Below, piece after piece: positions 63,801 to 64,000 of a stretch of DNA of 64,000 nucleotides; within the stretch, counting starts at the first letter, position 1, and each line of letters opens with the position of its first letter. Source of the DNA: Litorimonas sp046250185 (GTDB lineage: Bacteria; Pseudomonadota; Alphaproteobacteria; Caulobacterales; Maricaulaceae); NCBI RefSeq assembly GCF_046250185.1, contig NZ_CP176469.1. One strand, written 5' to 3'. The notes under the pieces were generated by a model. That model saw only the letters and a program-made list of their open reading frames with translations, was not told the DNA's origin and made no database searches. The translations under genes were made by a program, and so were the position numbers.

Positions 63801-64000
63801 GCGGAACATGTAAGGGTCGCTGCTGGCAGAAGGCCACCACTTGGAAGAGGCGGGCAGGTTACCGCACTAATTAAATTATCTGTTACAGTAATAGCATCCG
63901 TCAAAGTTACATTGCCAGTATTCGTCACAACATATTCATAAGTTGTCACATCACCTGGCAGTTCGAAATTCACAACTGTCGCAGTTTTCATCACAGACAT
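51863..64000 (-). CDS. Giant DUF11/DUF7507-repeat outer-membrane protein (N terminus beyond the window)
   Basis: At least 4045 residues; the first Met at the edge is accidental. From 64000 to about 57840 there are 19 tandem repeats of about 108 residues (pattern GDxxxYEYxVTNTGNVT, DDKIxxVxC, VTQADIDAGxVTN). Each has one cysteine pair, probably a disulfide. Then come a diverged repeat, a type-3 calcium-loop segment (DRDGDGIPDSEDYDP, about 57310-57375), two more DUF11 units, an SdrD-B-like segment (VYDDVNHNGYPDDGEPG, about 55940-56010), an Ig-like region, and a beta-barrel ending in Phe (VVGKF). The barrel would anchor it in the outer membrane with the repeats exposed. Adhesin or scaffold roles are inference. 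Confidence 0.85.
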   Translation of the reverse strand: MSVMKTATVVNFELPGDVTTYEYVVTNTGNVTLTDAITVTDNLISAVTCPPLPSGGLLPAATLTCSATYTVTQADLDAGSVTNLASATSGGTTSPQTSETIPATQDPALVIEKAALFSDFTSAGEVVEYEYTVRNTGNLTLTGGINVVDDKIGTINCVATNLVPGGVATCRANYTITQADVDLGLVTNQAFGRNGTLTSPPVDVTVTGTQTATLGFTKRALDTSFTKAGDTIDYEFDVQNTGNVTLASVAVQDDLIASVSCPKTTLAPMEAIVCSAQYTVTQMDVDAGAVINNAVASGNPPTGPPASTPSSATVNSSATPSFSFAKRAIDLDFANVGDVLDYEFDVQNTGDITLSNIIITDDLIATVSCPMASLAPTQSMVCSASYAVKQTDIDAGQVINNATAKASLPDGTNLPDALGSATVSGTQSPALTVLKQAVETDFAQVGDVLNYTYLITNTGNVNVTNIAVADDRIPSLSCPSANLAPAANVTCTGTYTVTQEDINTGFVTNNVSVTGTPAGGTLAPALDQVTVTGTQSPAIDIVKTATTSSYASVGDTINYDYVLTNSGNVTLKNALSISDDKIPSVSCPALPMGGLPVNGTLTCNATYVVTQADIDAGLVTNIATATDGTTSSPTATETVNADQSPSLATIKTATPQTFASLGELINYEYRVTNTGNVTITSPITVTDDKIASVTCPAMPAGGLAPKAVLTCSATYTITQADLDSGSVTNAASSSDGTTISPIVRETVTADQMPSVTMVKTAQATSFSAVGELIQYNYDITNSGNVTITTPVTVADDKIASVTCPALPGGRLAPQAVLTCSATYAVTQADIDAGFVTNLASASTSGVTSPIATETVTADQLPALSIVKSALNNTFAAPGDVIDYEYRVRNSGNVTLIRNVMVTDDKIAAISCPSLPVSGLLPNGEIVCTGRYVVNQSDIDAGFVTNIASATNGTTSSPTDTVTVNATQTPALTTIKRALETTYDMPGDVIAYEYDVVNSGNVTITAPISVADDKIATVTCPALPAGGLLPSASITCTGNYSVTQADIDAGTITNIASATDGTTMSPEVSKTINATRVSNLDVEKNAVSINFNLPGDVTTYEYIVTNLGNVTIVDPITVSDNLIPSANVSCPALPAGGLAPNGTLRCTGAYIVTQDNLDVGSVTNVASATDGTTTSSLTSETIPATQNPALEVRKTSPDTSFAAVGDILTYDFEIENTGNITLTGTFDIVDNRIGRFECFTGNLPSIAPGNIQACQETYTVTQADIDRGEVTNDAYADHPRASSPPAFVTIPADQMPALTLAKTPQSSAYARAGDTLDYSYLVTNSGNTTITFPIQVSDDRIANVICPALPVDGLAPLASLTCTGTDTVSQADIDTGFVENTATATDGTVTSQPQTARVNALQIPEISVNKIANDNDFTAEGDVLEYTFIVTNSGNVTITDTVTIDDSRIGTISCPALPAGGLAPNATLTCTASDIVGQTDMDAGIVENTATAIAGGLTSLPKTVTVTGTQSPALAVLKTANETSFSAVNETLSYDYIVTNTGNVTVTSAITVSDDKITNVTCPALPIGGLPPLGTVTCSAIYQVTQADIDAGFVTNIATATDGTVTSAAVSETVNATQTPALSMIKTAQTADFNAPRDQLSYEYVVTNSGNVTITQDIVISDDRIANVVCPALPMGGLLPLATLTCTGIDSVSQADLNAGQVTNTATASDGVTVSAPVSETIIGNQTSAFTVDKIAMSNDFTAVGDTLSYEYVVRNTGNITLTNAFTITDDKIGTFNCPALPTGGLVPNATLTCSADYSVTQEDLNAGEVTNIAFASSGGANSVSDEVTITGTQTPALAVVKSAGVSSFTAIGDMIPYSYVVTNTGNVTLINPITVTDDKIANVTCPALPANGLLPTATLTCSANYSVTQADLDAGQVTNIATATDGNIVSPEVSVSVMATQTSGLNIDKSAISAGFNMPGDVVSYEYVVTNSGNTTLLDAISVSDDKIASVTCPAIPTGGLPPQASLTCTADYSVTQADIDAGSVTNIATATAGNTTSAPDEVTVDAMVMPRLALSKTILETVQVGGPIYDVTYQITAENTGNVTLTDLQITDDLATFLAPAEIYTAPVVGVSRIDGASANASFDGAGNINLLSGTPKLDVGDIGTATILVRIDTTKGGPVTGNTAVATSSVLIAPVPSNDPTITPDAPQDVNPTPLSIIDTDGDGAPDNFESGTADRDGDGIPDSEDYDPTGYFYCEENGQILTGGGISVAGPNGVNASIGTANDIVIVEDGSQGYFQFYVTAPGNYRLTPTYPMTGVASTARPVQNVALDVTSLLPANPAVLGSSEVGNSGQLADSSAAANAPFYFDFEFEAGDPSVLMNNIPLKHCGTPEIALNKTALAPPVVQEDGRQRVSYAFTLSNTGETLIEDLQISDDLGVVFGADRVEIDRVEIADAPVNFAGSANPSYDGVVNTDLLIATGDLNPNESATINLFAFVNPANDGDYINTATATASEPLNGGVLEGEGSATVSLLPLSDAQFLRVTKTAQPRTVQIGDPVLYTISVTNESASTMSDLNIVDQLPQGFAYVPGTATVSDASTSLTVEPNVTSRGILNWALAQGNAAPLDTLQPNETLSVSLRLLAGPNVTFGAHENRAFVESPRTGTRSETATAVVDYIPEPSFDCTPVIGRVYDDVNHNGYPDDGEPGLPAVRLVTVNGDIITTDQYGRYHIPCAAIADSEMGSNFLLKTDTRTLPLGYKPTSENPRVVRATRGKFVKMNFGAAFRPKLRIDLNVADYGVSPDMLSVATVARIKSLLELNPTAERAILVYHADDTVDVDAAQASLQVALKAVRKYAPKGLRDIALEANWGEPTMFDVDRRAAGQAFSAEMKGEALKDNGRLNGTDRVIFMEDVNGDIDPMDRDDIRDRYEDDVWNNQTGLRGNRGSDALSGDNRAKAYGLGRRDNSEMSDTARPGRLLRWVGWGNKTSAYADGMEIETTTDSLDPVKRLNTQANIVATDMGREIRAEGYWNYAQFITRAELRVFASDRSTRGIPLAVSDFNGATASLPITPDMLDTRRDMTQLQYVLRVYGTEGEFDETAPKVLRLGEPELDLTASEWANEAQTAFGQNTLLISNVTVRGGVVRVYGRNVPGESVNVMGQIIDVDDAGRFVAEQLMPTGTRQIEIIVGDQRIVRTVDVKSRDTFYVAQIEATIGERIGQDKGFEEGRVAFYVRSRLNDRWSVTATADTGEAAIEDLLSGLDDKNLDQLLRRLDPDRYYPTYGDDSTIEQDAPTSGRMYARLEHDDDYLLWGNYQTNFGDTEYARVQRTLYGAKFHWDDNNNPTKLGDDRTSITAFLADGGTRQGRDELRGTGGSVYYLRRGDISIGSEILRVETRDSVSGLVIESRRLTYGTDYDLDFIQGRIILNQPLRSTGDDGRLFRDGSQGGNEYILVADYEFTPIFGSDDDAAVYGARASRWFGDSVKFGVSYNHDTDGGAESDLYGADLTLQYAAGTYIKGEVAQSEGVGVETFRSIDGGFTYNPRPRGGLNDGDTAMAYAIEAAADFAEFSSLQGTSYAYWRQREAGFAGYAETTNQTIEQYGGGFDLALTTALQFSGRADVSNDQTLGTNSFAEARLSYDANDKIKASIGASFNDDARGNSGTSVGARVDYEFADDSKVYAFGQVGVEGENTRTTDRMGIGAEVRVSKHILGGGEVSTGEDGLGARASVRYQYEDGDEFYLAYDLPLRAQAVANYGTFNLGARKRYGDALSIFGEERFQFNDRGLNGVTHAYGVDYKPGNWNLGLSGEVGRVDELDRIALSGKVGFGDERMKAGIAGEWREDENVTTGDVRRTWLLRATSQYQASEELRLQGKLNLAFSDQTRDSILGPQDFNQAEFTEGSLAAAYRPIWDDRFNLLAKYVYLEDLSPTSQRFNGETINYRQKSEIGSVDASYDVSAKWTLGGKYAHRAGSVTSNRESLDFTKSTADLGVIRLDYHVTHQWDAMIEGRYLSIGDGTITRQGGMAGIYRHLNDNAKIGVGLTWGGIEEEYLAPIGDEDDMGWYLNVVGKF

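Noticed and set aside
57840..64000. Regular repeats of about 325 bases resembling a repeat array.
   Set aside because: They are protein-coding tandem domains in one open frame with diverged DNA; unit length and lack of spacers exclude CRISPR.

Overview
This window comes from a Gram-negative bacterium, most likely an aquatic or marine alphaproteobacterium of the Maricaulales/Hyphomonadaceae kind. That placement is inferred from the gene types (TonB-dependent sugar uptake, non-phosphorylative pentose oxidation, MetG without a C-terminal tRNA-binding domain, DUF3363-type relaxase). No rRNA or other phylogenetic marker is present to settle it.

Layout. (1) 1-3655, minus strand: two tandem DUF805 membrane proteins, metG and a CPBP intramembrane protease. 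(2) 3842-3917: tRNA-Thr(TGT). Its 3' end is repeated exactly (20 bp) at 19139-19158, and these repeats bound a 15.3 kb integrated element. The element carries a tyrosine integrase beside the tRNA, then metabolic cargo (crotonase, SDR, two different 2OG-Fe(II) oxygenase-like proteins, a LysR regulator, an MDR oxidoreductase and a split DUF4437 cupin protein). A VirD2/DUF3363-type relaxase follows, and last a Hachiman antiphage system: hamA, hamB split by an 8-A run, and a DUF3223 gene. No conjugation apparatus is visible, so it looks like an integrative mobilizable element. (3) 19159-20888: a gene-poor stretch and a metallo-beta-lactamase-fold gene whose membrane leader is cut off by one in-frame amber codon.

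(4) 20910-36802: a sugar-utilisation locus. A TonB receptor - GH2 - clan GH-A glycosidase operon faces a FadR-type regulator. Next come an alpha-ketoglutaric semialdehyde dehydrogenase, an AraD1-family FAH-fold protein, a galactose/arabinose 1-dehydrogenase, an IlvD/Edd sugar-acid dehydratase, a FucP-like transporter and an SMP-30 lactonase. Together these form a complete oxidative (Weimberg-type) route from L-arabinose, or a similar sugar, to 2-oxoglutarate. One operator-like sequence (ACTCATACAAATA) occurs in three promoter regions of this locus and defines a candidate local regulon.

(5) 36935-38233: an SbtA-type bicarbonate permease and a degenerate PII-like partner. (6) 38341-44972: a phosphate operon, porin-pstS-pstC-pstA-pstB-phoU, preceded by a good Pho box. 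(7) 45012-46961: an XdhC-family protein and an aldose 1-epimerase. (8) 46985-51690: a tight three-gene operon with a Cache-HAMP protein carrying a degenerate cyclase domain, an MscS channel with a cyclic-nucleotide-binding domain, and a PstS-like lipoprotein. (9) 51863-64000 and beyond: a giant surface protein with at least 19 DUF11/DUF7507-like repeats and a C-terminal outer-membrane barrel, truncated by the window edge.

The most notable items are the Hachiman system on a mobilizable element with its frameshifted helicase, the pseudo-cyclase/gated-channel operon, the giant repeat protein, and the three-site sugar operator.
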